Source: Mycobacterium senriense (GTDB lineage: Bacteria > Actinomycetota > Actinomycetes > Mycobacteriales > Mycobacteriaceae). From it: a stretch of 64,000 bases of DNA. The stretch lies in NCBI RefSeq assembly GCF_019668465.1, contig NZ_AP024828.1, positions 1,302,001 to 1,366,000 of the forward strand, given 5' to 3'. The notes below the pieces were generated by a model, which saw only the letters and a program-made list of their open reading frames with translations, searched no databases and was not told where the DNA came from. This document shows positions 35,125-43,475 of this stretch, piece by piece. The first letter of the stretch is position 1. Each line of letters begins with the position of its first letter. A program made the translations under genes and the position numbers.

Positions 35125-36237
35125 ATGCCTTCAATCCGGGGCGCCGTACTGGAGCACATCGGGTCGCCTCGGCCCTACGCGCAGTCGCGGCCGATCACCA
35201 TCACCGAACTCGAGCTGGCGCCGCCGGGGCGCGATGAAGTCCTGATCCGCGTCGAGGCGGCCGGCGTCTGCCACTCCGACCTGTCGGTGGTCGACGGGAA
35301 TAGGGTGCGTCCGGTGCCGATGTTGCTCGGCCACGAGGCCGCCGGGATCGTCGAGCGGGTCGGCGAGGGTGTCGACGACCTGGCCGTGGGTCAGCGGGTG
35401 GTGCTGGTGTTCCTGCCGCGGTGCGGCCACTGCGCGGCGTGCGCGACCGACGGCCTGACGCCGTGCGAACCGGGGAGCGCGGCGAACGGCGCCGGCACCT
35501 TGCTCGGCGGCGACATTCGACTCAGCCGGGCCGGGCACCCGGTGTTTCACCACCTCGGGGTGTCGGGTTTTGCGACACACGCGGTCGTTAATCGGGCCAG
35601 CGCGGTCGCGGTGCCCGGCGACGTGCCGCCCGACGTCGCCGCGCTGCTGGGCTGCGCGGTGCTCACCGGTGGTGGCGCCGTGCTCAACGTGGGGCATCCG
35701 CGGCCCGGCCAGACCGTCGCCGTCGTCGGGCTGGGGGGTGTCGGGATGGCGGCGCTGCTCACCGCGCTGACCTACGACGACGTCCGCGTGGTGGCCGTCG
35801 ACCAGCTGCCGGAGAAGTTGGCGGCCGCCCGCCGCCTGGGCGCCCATGACGCCTACACGCCGCAGCAGGCCGCGGACGCCGGGGTGAAGGCCGCGGTGGT
35901 GGTCGAGGCCGTCGGTCATCCGGCCGCGCTGGAGACATCGATCGGCTTGACCGCGCCCGGGGGGCGGACCATCACCGTGGGTCTGCCGCCGCCTGCCGCG
36001 CGAATCAGCGTGTCGCCGTTGGGTTTTGTGGCCGAGGGCCGGTCCTTGATCGGCAGCTACCTCGGCTCGGCGGTGCCCAGCCGGGACATTCCCCGTTTCG
36101 TCGAGCTGTGGCAGTCTGGCCGGCTGCCGGTGGAATCGCTGGTGTCGTCGACGATTCGGTTGGACGGCATCAACGAGGCGATGGACAACCTGGCCGACGG
36201 CACCGCCGTGCGGCAGCTGATCAGATTCGACGGCTAG
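35125..36237 (+). CDS. adhE1: Zinc-dependent alcohol dehydrogenase AdhE1
   Basis: This 370-residue MDR enzyme matches Rv0162c (383 aa). The catalytic zinc site uses Cys in AAGVCHSDLSVVDG and GHEAAGIVERVG. The structural zinc loop has the C-x2-C-x2-C-x7-C pattern (PRCGHCAACATDGLTPCE). The NAD-binding motif is GLGGVGMAALL. It oxidises alcohols to aldehydes or ketones with NAD+. ATG 35125 lies 14 bp from the divergent thioesterase start. The stop overlaps that of the convergent HSL-type hydrolase by 4 nt, which marks the left border of the inserted catabolic island. Confidence 0.9.
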   Translation: MPSIRGAVLEHIGSPRPYAQSRPITITELELAPPGRDEVLIRVEAAGVCHSDLSVVDGNRVRPVPMLLGHEAAGIVERVGEGVDDLAVGQRVVLVFLPRCGHCAACATDGLTPCEPGSAANGAGTLLGGDIRLSRAGHPVFHHLGVSGFATHAVVNRASAVAVPGDVPPDVAALLGCAVLTGGGAVLNVGHPRPGQTVAVVGLGGVGMAALLTALTYDDVRVVAVDQLPEKLAAARRLGAHDAYTPQQAADAGVKAAVVVEAVGHPAALETSIGLTAPGGRTITVGLPPPAARISVSPLGFVAEGRSLIGSYLGSAVPSRDIPRFVELWQSGRLPVESLVSSTIRLDGINEAMDNLADGTAVRQLIRFDG

Positions 36238-37169
36238 TCGTTGTGCAACGCGCTGGCCAGGGCGTGGCCCTGCAGCGCGAACAGTCGTTGCGAGCCAGCC
36301 CAATCCGGCAGCAGCGAGTCGAACCCGTGGCAGGCCCGCGCGAAGACGTGCAGCTCGGCCGAGACCCCGGCGCGCAGTAGCCGTAGCGCGTAGTCGACCG
36401 CCTCGTCCCGAAACGGGTCGATCTCCGCGCAGGTGATCAAAGCCGGTGGCAGCCCGGCGAATTCGCCGCGCCGGGCGGGCACCGCGGACTCGGACGCGCT
36501 GGCCGGGCCCAGATAGTGGCGCCACATCAGCTCGGCGCCCTCACCGTCGAACGCTGGGCTGGCACGGAACTGCGCCTTCGACGGGGTGGCCCGATCGTCG
36601 AGCACCGGTTGGTGCAGCAGCTGGAACACCACCGGCGGCGCATCCCCGTCGGCGGCCCGCTGCGCCAGGCACGCGGCCAGGGCGGCGCCGGCGCTGCTGC
36701 CCGCGACCGCCAGCCGTGCCGGATCCACTTCGAGCTCAACCGCATTCGCGGCCACCCAGCGCAGCACGGCGCCGGCGTCCTCGAGGGCCGCCGGATAGGG
36801 GTGTTCGGGGGCGAGCCGGTAGTCGACCGACACCACGGTGCAGCGGCCACGGCGCGCAAGCTCCACGCACTGCACGTGGTCGGTGTCGAGGTTGCCCAGC
36901 GCGAAACCACCGGCGTGGCAGAACACCACCGCCGGTGCCGGGGCGGGCCCACCGCGATAGATGCGCACCCCCACGTCACCGGATCCCGCCGGCACGCTGT
37001 CCCCGACGATCCGGACCCCGTGGGTATCGGTCCGCTCGGCGGTCAGCCGGCGGCGTTCGTTGAACGGTTCCCGGGTGAGGTGGATTGCGGCCAGGGAGAA
37101 GTCGGTGCGCGTCGTCGCGACCTCACGCAGCGTCGGGTCCAGGCGATCGGCGCCGTCCAGCCCCGTCAT
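36234..37169 (-). CDS. HSL-family alpha/beta hydrolase, last gene of catabolic operon
   Basis: This 311-residue hormone-sensitive-lipase-type esterase has the oxyanion-hole motif HAGGF (85-89; the usual form is HGGG), nucleophile Ser159 in GSSAG, the acid in EIDPFRDE and base His in ACHGFD. ATG 37169 shares one base with the BVMO stop (TGATG), so the two are translationally coupled and longer upstream readings are shadows. Placed directly after a Baeyer-Villiger monooxygenase, it is a good candidate for hydrolysing the lactone or ester that the BVMO makes. That step is inferred from order, not shown. Confidence 0.87.
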   Translation of the reverse strand: MTGLDGADRLDPTLREVATTRTDFSLAAIHLTREPFNERRRLTAERTDTHGVRIVGDSVPAGSGDVGVRIYRGGPAPAPAVVFCHAGGFALGNLDTDHVQCVELARRGRCTVVSVDYRLAPEHPYPAALEDAGAVLRWVAANAVELEVDPARLAVAGSSAGAALAACLAQRAADGDAPPVVFQLLHQPVLDDRATPSKAQFRASPAFDGEGAELMWRHYLGPASASESAVPARRGEFAGLPPALITCAEIDPFRDEAVDYALRLLRAGVSAELHVFARACHGFDSLLPDWAGSQRLFALQGHALASALHND

Positions 37170-38671
37170 CACGCGCCCCGCTCCGGCACGGTGACCGCGT
37201 CGGGCACTTGCGTGACGGGCGCGGTGAAGCAGAAGTCGGCGGGGGTGAACCTGCGCGTCATGCTCCAGAAGGCCCGCGCGCTGCGCGGCCACTGGGTGAC
37301 CACACGACCGTTGGGGGCGCGGAAGTAGTTGCTGCACTGGGTGGTCCAGACCGTGCCGACCATCCATCGATCGATCTTGGCGACGAAGCCGGCCAGCGCG
37401 GCGGGGCGCACCGCGACGTAGCGTCCGCCCCTGCGCCGCAGGTATTTCAGCGCCCGCACGATGTAGCGGGCCTGCGCCTCGAGGATGAAGATGACGCTGT
37501 TGGAGCCGACATTGGTGTTGGGTCCGTACAGCATGAAGAAGTTGGGGAATCCCGGCACGGCCATGCCGAGGTAGGCGTGCGCCCCGTCTTGCCATGCCTC
37601 CCGCAGGGTAAGTCCCCCTTCGCCGGACACGTCCAGTTCCGCGAGATAGTCGGCCGCGGCGTAACCGGTGGCGCAGACCACCAGGTCCACCTCGTGTTCG
37701 GTGCCGTCGTCGGTCCTCAGGGATCGGCTCCGCAGGGCGCGCGCCGGGCTGGTCACCACCTCGACGTTGGGCCGGGTCAGTGCGGCCAGGTAGGCCGAGG
37801 AGAACACCAGCCGCTTGCAGCCCATCGGGTGCTCCGGGGTGAGCTTGTTGCGTAATTCCTCGTCGTCGACCGTCTTCTCGAGCAATCCGAGCGCGACGGC
37901 CTTGAATTGTTCGGTCTTTTCGCTGCCGTGCTCGATCACCGCGATGTTCGATTCGCTGCGCAGCCACAGCCGGGCCCGATAGAGCCTTTTGGCGAACGGG
38001 AGGTGCGCGAACAGCCAGCGTTCGCGGCGCGTGTAGTGCCGGTCCGGCTTGGGCAGGATCCAGGTCGGTGACCGTTGCACCGAATACACCTTGTCGGCGA
38101 CCTTGGCCAGCTCGGGGATCAGCTGGGAGGCCGTCGAACCGGTGCCCAGCACGGCGATCCGCTTGCCTTCCAAGGGTATCGAATGGTCCCAGCGTGACGA
38201 GTGCATCACCGTACCGGTGAACGGCTCTTCTTCGGTGAGGTCGGGAAGCAACGGCCGGGTGAACAGTCCGACCGCCGATACGACGACGTTGAAGTGGTGC
38301 TGGTCGCCGGATGCGGTGGTCAGGCACCAGAGCTGACTGTCCGGATCCCATTGTGCCGCTGTGATTTCAGTGCGCAGTCGCAAGTGTGGCCGCAGGCCGT
38401 ACTTGTCGGCGCAGCGCTGGAAGTAGTCCAGGATCTCGGGCTGTCCCGACCACAGCCGTGACCAGTCGGCGTTCAGGTCGAACGAGTAGGAGTAGAGGTG
38501 CGAGTTGACGTCGCACGCCAGCCCCGGATAGGTGTTGATTCGCCAGGTGCCCCCGACGCCGTCCTCCCGGTCGAAGATGGTGAACCTGTCAAACCCGGCC
38601 CGTGACAGCATGATTCCCAGGGCCAGGCCGCCGGGCCCGGCGCCGATGATGCCGATGGAGATCTCGCTCAT
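37169..38671 (-). CDS. Baeyer-Villiger-type flavin monooxygenase
   Basis: This 500-residue class B flavoprotein monooxygenase has an FAD Rossmann motif at 10-15 (GAGPGG) and an NADPH Rossmann motif at 176-181 (GTGSTA). Between them is the Baeyer-Villiger fingerprint F151-x-G153-x3-H157-x3-W161 (FTGTVMHSSRW). BVMOs insert oxygen next to a ketone to give an ester or lactone, using NADPH and O2. ATG 38671 (MSEIS) overlaps the SDR stop as ATGA (38668-38671), which decides against the start at 38686. It sits between an SDR, which could supply the ketone, and an esterase. The natural substrate is unknown. Confidence 0.9.
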   Translation of the reverse strand: MSEISIGIIGAGPGGLALGIMLSRAGFDRFTIFDREDGVGGTWRINTYPGLACDVNSHLYSYSFDLNADWSRLWSGQPEILDYFQRCADKYGLRPHLRLRTEITAAQWDPDSQLWCLTTASGDQHHFNVVVSAVGLFTRPLLPDLTEEEPFTGTVMHSSRWDHSIPLEGKRIAVLGTGSTASQLIPELAKVADKVYSVQRSPTWILPKPDRHYTRRERWLFAHLPFAKRLYRARLWLRSESNIAVIEHGSEKTEQFKAVALGLLEKTVDDEELRNKLTPEHPMGCKRLVFSSAYLAALTRPNVEVVTSPARALRSRSLRTDDGTEHEVDLVVCATGYAAADYLAELDVSGEGGLTLREAWQDGAHAYLGMAVPGFPNFFMLYGPNTNVGSNSVIFILEAQARYIVRALKYLRRRGGRYVAVRPAALAGFVAKIDRWMVGTVWTTQCSNYFRAPNGRVVTQWPRSARAFWSMTRRFTPADFCFTAPVTQVPDAVTVPERGA

Positions 38672-39396
38672 CGAATTTGCAGGCATTGCCCACCGTCGAT
38701 GACGAGTTCGGAGCCGGTGATGAACGACGCCTCGTCGGAGACCAAGAAGGCCACGGCGTCGGCGACTTCACCGGCCTCGCCGATCCGCCCGAACATCGAC
38801 GCCTCGGCCAGCCGTGTCTGGGTCAACTCGTCTAGCATCGATGTGGCGATCGGCCCGGGGAAGACGGCGTTGACGCGGATGCCGGAGGGTGCGAGTTCGG
38901 CGGCCACGGTCTGGGTCAGTCCGCGCAGCGCCCACTTGGACGACCCGTAGGCGCTGTGCTGCGGGAAGGGGCGGATCGCACCGGTGCTGCAGATGTTGAC
39001 GATGGACGCGTTCGACGCCAGCCGTAGTTGTTCCAGCGCCGCGCGCATCCCCAGGAACGGGCCCAGACAGTTGACCCGCCAGGCTGTTTCGAAACCTTCG
39101 GTCGTCTCCTCGGTCAGCGACGCCCGGTGCAGCACGCCGGCGCAGTTGACCAGCGTGCTCAGCGACCCGAAGCGCCCGACGACCTCCGCCACCACGGAGT
39201 CCCACTGCTCCGCAGAGGTGACGTCGAGCTCGAGGCCGATCACGCCGTCGTCGGCCGGTTCGCCGACCGCGGTGCGGAGTTCGCCGATGCGCCGATCGCA
39301 GGCGGCCACCGAAAATCCCTTGCCGCGCAAGCGGTTGGCGATGGCTAGGCCCTGTCCGCCGGCGGCGCCGGTCACCAGTGCGACGCGTTGGTTCAT
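38668..39396 (-). CDS. Short-chain dehydrogenase/reductase in catabolic operon
   Basis: This 242-residue classical SDR has the cofactor motif TGAAGGQG (9-16), NCAGV, the catalytic Ser in IVNICSTGAI and Tyr/Lys in SAYGSSKWAL. The C-terminal motif is GSELVIDGGQCLQI. It probably interconverts a secondary alcohol and ketone with NAD(P). ATG 39396 (MNQRVALVTG) overlaps the NTF2-like stop as ATGA (39393-39396), so the longer open frame was rejected. It lies just upstream of the BVMO gene. Confidence 0.9.
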   Translation of the reverse strand: MNQRVALVTGAAGGQGLAIANRLRGKGFSVAACDRRIGELRTAVGEPADDGVIGLELDVTSAEQWDSVVAEVVGRFGSLSTLVNCAGVLHRASLTEETTEGFETAWRVNCLGPFLGMRAALEQLRLASNASIVNICSTGAIRPFPQHSAYGSSKWALRGLTQTVAAELAPSGIRVNAVFPGPIATSMLDELTQTRLAEASMFGRIGEAGEVADAVAFLVSDEASFITGSELVIDGGQCLQIR

Positions 39397-39803
39397 GATG
39401 GACTCACCTCGGGGCTGTCGGCCAGGCCGGCGCTGGTGACGAAGCGGCAGCGGCGCCGCGCAAAGCGCCACTGCCCGGCGGTGCCGGTCAGCTCGTCGTC
39501 GTAGATCGCCGGCCGCAGTTGCAGGTCGCCCGCGCGGACGAACAGCACCTGCGATCTGGCGGTGGCTCGCTCCCCCGCGACCTCGATCCGCGCGCTGCCG
39601 TTCAGGTGCAGGCCGCGGGCCGCGGCGCGGAACATGCCCGCGATTGCGTCACGGCCGGCAAAGGTCTTGCCGTAGACCAAAAATTCACCGTCGGGCGCGA
39701 ACAGCTGCACGCATTCGTCGATGTCGCCGACGTCAAGCGCCAGGGCGTAACCGGCGAGCAGTTCGCGGATCGCGGCCTCATCGTTGCGGGCGTCGCCCGT
39801 CAT
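39393..39803 (-). CDS. NTF2/SnoaL-like fold protein in catabolic operon
   Basis: This 136-residue protein has the pattern of an NTF2/SnoaL_4 domain: the N-terminal helix (AAIRELLAGYALALDVGDIDECVQLFAPDGEF) followed by a cone-shaped beta sheet. Family members include small hydratases, cyclases, isomerases (ketosteroid isomerase, limonene epoxide hydrolase) and non-enzymatic subunits. It is coupled to its neighbours by ATGA overlaps on both sides. A hydrolase or isomerase step in the pathway is plausible but cannot be fixed from sequence. Confidence 0.82.
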   Translation of the reverse strand: MTGDARNDEAAIRELLAGYALALDVGDIDECVQLFAPDGEFLVYGKTFAGRDAIAGMFRAAARGLHLNGSARIEVAGERATARSQVLFVRAGDLQLRPAIYDDELTGTAGQWRFARRRCRFVTSAGLADSPEVSPS

Positions 39804-40552
39804 TGCGTCGCCTCATGCAGGTGCTCCGCGGCGCCGCGTCGCAGCGCCTGTGACTCTGCGGCCAGGGTGATCAGGCCGAAGCCCAGCTGCGCCATCGCAT
39901 GACCCGTCTTGCCGTCCCCGGCGTGAATGCCGGTGACCAGGCCCGCGTCCGACGCCGCCCGATGGATGCGCACGATCGCGTCCAGCACCTCGGGATGCCG
40001 GGTGGCGCCCACGACGCCGGCACCCAGTGAAATGGCGAGATCGGCTGGGCCGACGTAGATTCCGGTGAGCCCGTCGATGGCGCAGATCTCGTGAATGCCG
40101 GCCAGCGCGGCCGCGGTCTCGATCATCGCGAACACGCTGACTCGTGACTCGTGGACGGCGGGGTCGTGTCCCAGGCTGGCGCGCAGCGGGCCGAAGCTGC
40201 GCACGCCCCTCGGCGGGTAGCGGGCGGCGGCCACCGCGGCGGCGGCCTGGTCCGCCGACTCGATCATCGCGATGACGACGGCATCGGCGCCGGCGTCCAG
40301 CACCCGCCCGATCGGCGCCGCGTCGGCGTTGGGCAGGCGCACCACCGTGCCGACGGGCAGGTGCTCGATGCGGCGCAAGGTGCGGGCGATACCGGCGTCG
40401 TCGAGATAGCCGTGCTGCGCGTCGAAGCCGACGTAATCATAACCGGCGCGGGCGAATTCCTCGGGGCCCAACGCCGTCGGGCCGGTGACCCAGCCGCCGA
40501 AGATCGGGGTCTTGCGGCTCAGCGCCTGCTGCAGGTTACTGGGCGAAGTCAT
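39800..40552 (-). CDS. HpcH/HpaI-family aldolase/citrate lyase-like enzyme
   Basis: This 250-residue TIM-barrel belongs to the HpcH/HpaI family of Mg2+-dependent class II pyruvate aldolases. Motifs are YDYVGFDAQHGYLDD (usual form D-x-E-H), VRLPNADAAPIGRVLDAGADAVV with the conserved Arg, AMIETAAAL (metal-binding Glu) and GIYVGPADLAISLG (metal-binding Asp). It probably cleaves a 4-hydroxy-2-oxo acid to pyruvate and an aldehyde, a normal end step in ring degradation. The usual D-x-EHG is DAQHG here, an odd substitution. The stop overlaps the NTF2-like start. Confidence 0.87.
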   Translation of the reverse strand: MTSPSNLQQALSRKTPIFGGWVTGPTALGPEEFARAGYDYVGFDAQHGYLDDAGIARTLRRIEHLPVGTVVRLPNADAAPIGRVLDAGADAVVIAMIESADQAAAAVAAARYPPRGVRSFGPLRASLGHDPAVHESRVSVFAMIETAAALAGIHEICAIDGLTGIYVGPADLAISLGAGVVGATRHPEVLDAIVRIHRAASDAGLVTGIHAGDGKTGHAMAQLGFGLITLAAESQALRRGAAEHLHEATQ

Positions 40553-40559
40553 GGCCGGC

Positions 40560-41528
40560 TCATTCGGCGATCGCGATCTTGATGCGTTCGGGATCCGGCC
40601 GGCAGGCCAGGTCGAAGGCGTCCTGCACCCCGTCGATGCCGAACGTGTGGGTGAGGTAGGCGCCCAGCAGCCAGGGGTGCTCGGCGGCGAACTTGCCGGC
40701 GAGCTCCAGCATCCGGCGCCGGTCCAGCGTCACACCGGATTTCAGGGTCAGGTTGTTGCGCAGCATCACCCGCATGCTGATCGGATACATCTCGTCGTCG
40801 GCGACGCCGAAGTAGAACACGGTGCCGCCGGGGGCGGCGGCGTCGATGGCGTGGTTCAGGGTGGCGACCTGGTGGCCGACGGCCTCGATGACGACGTCCG
40901 CGCGGTCACCCGGTCCGAGCTGGCTCACCCAGCGGTCGCTGGTCGCGCGCACCGCGTCGTCGACCCCGAAAGCCCTTGCCAGATCGTGGCGATCAATCGG
41001 GTCCACCCCGGTGACACGACGCGCGCCCGCCGCCTTGGCGACGTAGGAGAACAACAAGCCGATCGATCCCTGGCCGATGATCGCGACGTGCCGGTCGGCC
41101 AAGTCGCCGAGCTGCTCGCAGGCGTACAGCACGCAAGCCAGTGGTTGCAGCCCGACCGCCTGGGCAGGGGTCAACGCCGGATCGTACGGCGCCAGCCCGT
41201 CACCGTGGCTGACGATGCGTTCCATTAGGCCGTCGAATCCGGACGCCCAGCCGACGACGTGATCGCCTGGGCGGTGTGCGGGGTGCCGGCTGGCGATCAC
41301 CTCGCCGGCGACCTCGTGGATGGGAAAGCCGTCCTTCTCGGGTCCGCTTCGGCCGTCGTCACCGGGGATCCGTCCCCTGGCGCCGCGAAAGGCCGGCAGA
41401 TCGCTGCCGCAGACACCCGCGGCCGAAAACCGCAGTAGCACCTGCCCGTCGGCCAGGCACTCGGGAGTCTTGTCGTGGATTGTGTTGCGCTCGAACAGAT
41501 ACGGGGCAATGATCCGGTGGGACCACAC
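40560..41528 (-). CDS. Medium-chain zinc-binding alcohol dehydrogenase-like protein
   Basis: This 322-residue MDR-superfamily protein has the catalytic zinc-type GVCGSDLPAFRG, FPIHEVAGEVIA in place of GHE, and the NAD-binding motif IIGQGSIGLLF followed by GVDPIDR. The structural zinc loop is absent, making it shorter than AdhE1. It probably oxidises the alcohol produced by the adjacent P450. The start 41528 lies 1 bp from the P450 stop (41530), so coupling is likely. Confidence 0.83.
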   Translation of the reverse strand: MWSHRIIAPYLFERNTIHDKTPECLADGQVLLRFSAAGVCGSDLPAFRGARGRIPGDDGRSGPEKDGFPIHEVAGEVIASRHPAHRPGDHVVGWASGFDGLMERIVSHGDGLAPYDPALTPAQAVGLQPLACVLYACEQLGDLADRHVAIIGQGSIGLLFSYVAKAAGARRVTGVDPIDRHDLARAFGVDDAVRATSDRWVSQLGPGDRADVVIEAVGHQVATLNHAIDAAAPGGTVFYFGVADDEMYPISMRVMLRNNLTLKSGVTLDRRRMLELAGKFAAEHPWLLGAYLTHTFGIDGVQDAFDLACRPDPERIKIAIAE

Positions 41529-41529
41529 G

Positions 41530-42771
41530 TCAGACCTCCACCGGGATGTTGTTCCATCCCCACTGGAAGCTGGAAGGCAGCCGGGTGGCCATGTCGCCCT
41601 GGATCGCGTAGTCCGGTACCCGGCGCAGCCATTCGGCCAGCAGCACAGCCACTTCCAGCCGCGCCAGATGATATCCGATGCAGAAGTGCTGGCCGCGGCC
41701 GAACGCCAGCGAGCGGCGGATGGGCCTGTCCCAGATGAATTCGTCGGGCTGGGGGTATTCCCGCTCGTCGCGGTTTGCCGAGGCGAGCAAGGTGATGACG
41801 CGCTGACCCGGATTCAGGGTCTGGCCGTGAATCTCGAAGGGCTTGCGCACCGTTCGGGCGAACCACTGCGCCGGCGCGCAGAATCGGATCATCTCGTCGC
41901 GCGCGACGAGCACGTTGTTGTCCAGGTCGGCCCGCACGGCGGCGAGTTGGTCGGGCCGCCGGCTGAGCTCCCAGAGTCCGTGCGCCACGATTTTGGGCAC
42001 CGTCTCGGTCCCCCCGATGAAGATGCACAGCATCTGGGTCGCGACTTCCATGTCGTCGAGCGCGCTGCCATCGGGCAGGTGATAGCCGAGCAGGCCATCG
42101 ACGACATCGAGCGGTCCCCCGGACGGATCGGCGCGGCGGCGCCGCACGGCGGGCAGCAGATATTCGAAGTAGTTGGGCCGCGCTTGGCCGGTGTCCACGC
42201 CTTCGCCGGGCTGCGCGAGGCTGCCGGCGTTGACCGTGGCGAGGACCTGTGGCGCGAGATCGGTCGGTATACCACACAATTCGCAGACGATGGCGGCCAC
42301 CACGATGCCGCCGTAGTCCTGGGTCAGGTCGAACGAACCGCCCGGGAGCAGGGCGTCGAGGCGTTCGTTGGCCAGCGTGCGGATCCGGCCCTCCAGGTCC
42401 ATGACCGACCGTGGCCTAAACGGGTGGGAGTGGGTGCGCCGGATCTCGCCGTACAGGTCCGCGTCGAACATGGCGTGAAACGGCAGCGGGTGCAGCGGCG
42501 GGTCGTCGACCGGGCCGCTGTTGTGTTGCGCGAGAACCGATGCCGGTGGCAGCGTGCCTTCCGAGGCGACGAACGTGCCGTTGTTGACTTCCAGCACCGT
42601 CCAGATGTCGTCGAAGCGCGACAGCGCGAAGCTGTCCCACTGCGGCATGTAGTACACCGGGTGGTCATCGCGCAGGATTCGGTAGTACGGCAACGGGTTC
42701 GCCATCACCGCCGCATCGAATGGGTCGTAGTGAAAGCCGACCGTGTGCAAGGGGTTTCGTCGCTCCGTCAT
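41530..42771 (-). CDS. Cytochrome P450 in catabolic operon
   Basis: This 413-residue soluble bacterial P450 has the heme motif FGRGQHFCIG with the axial Cys near residue 364. The K-helix ExxR is EMIR in ARDEMIRFCAPAQWFART. The I-helix has FIGGTETVPK where most have AGxDTT, so the oxygen-activating acid/alcohol pair is Glu-Thr. It probably hydroxylates an unactivated carbon using ferredoxin electrons supplied from elsewhere. ATG 42771 (MTERRN) overlaps the upstream stop as ATGA (42768-42771). No CYP family can be assigned without a search. Confidence 0.92.
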   Translation of the reverse strand: MTERRNPLHTVGFHYDPFDAAVMANPLPYYRILRDDHPVYYMPQWDSFALSRFDDIWTVLEVNNGTFVASEGTLPPASVLAQHNSGPVDDPPLHPLPFHAMFDADLYGEIRRTHSHPFRPRSVMDLEGRIRTLANERLDALLPGGSFDLTQDYGGIVVAAIVCELCGIPTDLAPQVLATVNAGSLAQPGEGVDTGQARPNYFEYLLPAVRRRRADPSGGPLDVVDGLLGYHLPDGSALDDMEVATQMLCIFIGGTETVPKIVAHGLWELSRRPDQLAAVRADLDNNVLVARDEMIRFCAPAQWFARTVRKPFEIHGQTLNPGQRVITLLASANRDEREYPQPDEFIWDRPIRRSLAFGRGQHFCIGYHLARLEVAVLLAEWLRRVPDYAIQGDMATRLPSSFQWGWNNIPVEV

Positions 42772-43472
42772 TGCAGTGGCGATGGCGGGAGGGCCTGCAG
42801 AATGGAGTCCTCCCACCCGTCGCGCAGCGCGGGAGCCACACTCATCCACGTGACGATTTCGGCCGGTGGGCTCTCCTTCCAGGACGGATAGTGTTCGGCG
42901 AAGCAGTCCCAGCCGCCGTCCAGCGCCCAGTAGTGGATGACCTCGTTGTAGCGGAAGGTCGTGGTGAACGAACCGAGCCAGCGCTTACCGGTGCGTTCCG
43001 ACCACGGAACGTACAGCCGCTCCAGTTCGCGGATGTAGTCATCCTGACGCCCCGGCTTGGTCTGCATGATCTCTTGAATCACTAGCGGCGCAGTGAAATT
43101 CGCGTCGCGAAGCTGAGCGAGCGTCTTGTTGCTGGGGCCGGGGTACATGATGCGGCCCTCCCCGGAGGCGCCGATGTCGGCCAGAAACGCCGACCATTTG
43201 CCGGACGCGGCCTCGTGGCTGCCGCCACGGGCCTGCGCGGCGCCGATCCTGGCGTAATCGGCGAAGCCGTCGATCTCCCAGATGACCGTCACCTGTGGCC
43301 AGTGACCGTTGTACGGCGTGGATTCCCAGATCGCGAACAGCCGGGCGCCGAGTAGCTCCATCATCGGCTGATACGTGTCGGTGAAGATTTCGGTGAAGCG
43401 GTCGCTTCGCCCGGATCCCAGCGAGATCGTCTCGTGCAAGTAGAGCAGTGTGTGGCCGAAGTATTTCTTCAT
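42768..43472 (-). CDS. Uncharacterised protein, possible NIPSNAP-like dimeric alpha/beta barrel
   Basis: This 234-residue protein is not firmly recognised. It has two similar halves: an N-terminal half with LYLHETISLGSGRSDRFTEIF then QVTVIWEIDGFADYARI, and a C-terminal half with LVIQEIMQTKPGRQDDYIREL then EVIHYWALDGGWDCFAEH. Each is strand-helix-strand with a 'W-E-x-D-G-(F/W)' turn, which resembles tandem NIPSNAP/EthD ferredoxin-like repeats. No signal peptide or transmembrane segment is seen. It lies between the other unknown gene (3-bp gap) and the P450 (ATGA overlap), so it belongs to the pathway. A role in substrate binding or as a small accessory enzyme is only a guess. Confidence 0.7.
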   Translation of the reverse strand: MKKYFGHTLLYLHETISLGSGRSDRFTEIFTDTYQPMMELLGARLFAIWESTPYNGHWPQVTVIWEIDGFADYARIGAAQARGGSHEAASGKWSAFLADIGASGEGRIMYPGPSNKTLAQLRDANFTAPLVIQEIMQTKPGRQDDYIRELERLYVPWSERTGKRWLGSFTTTFRYNEVIHYWALDGGWDCFAEHYPSWKESPPAEIVTWMSVAPALRDGWEDSILQALPPSPLQ

Positions 43473-43475
43473 GGA

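Noticed and set aside
37170..38351. Upstream open frame of the HSL-type hydrolase, extending it to 705 aa
   Set aside because: The extra 394 residues are antisense-type Arg/Gly-rich translation of the BVMO in another frame. ATG 37169 at the TGATG junction is the real start.
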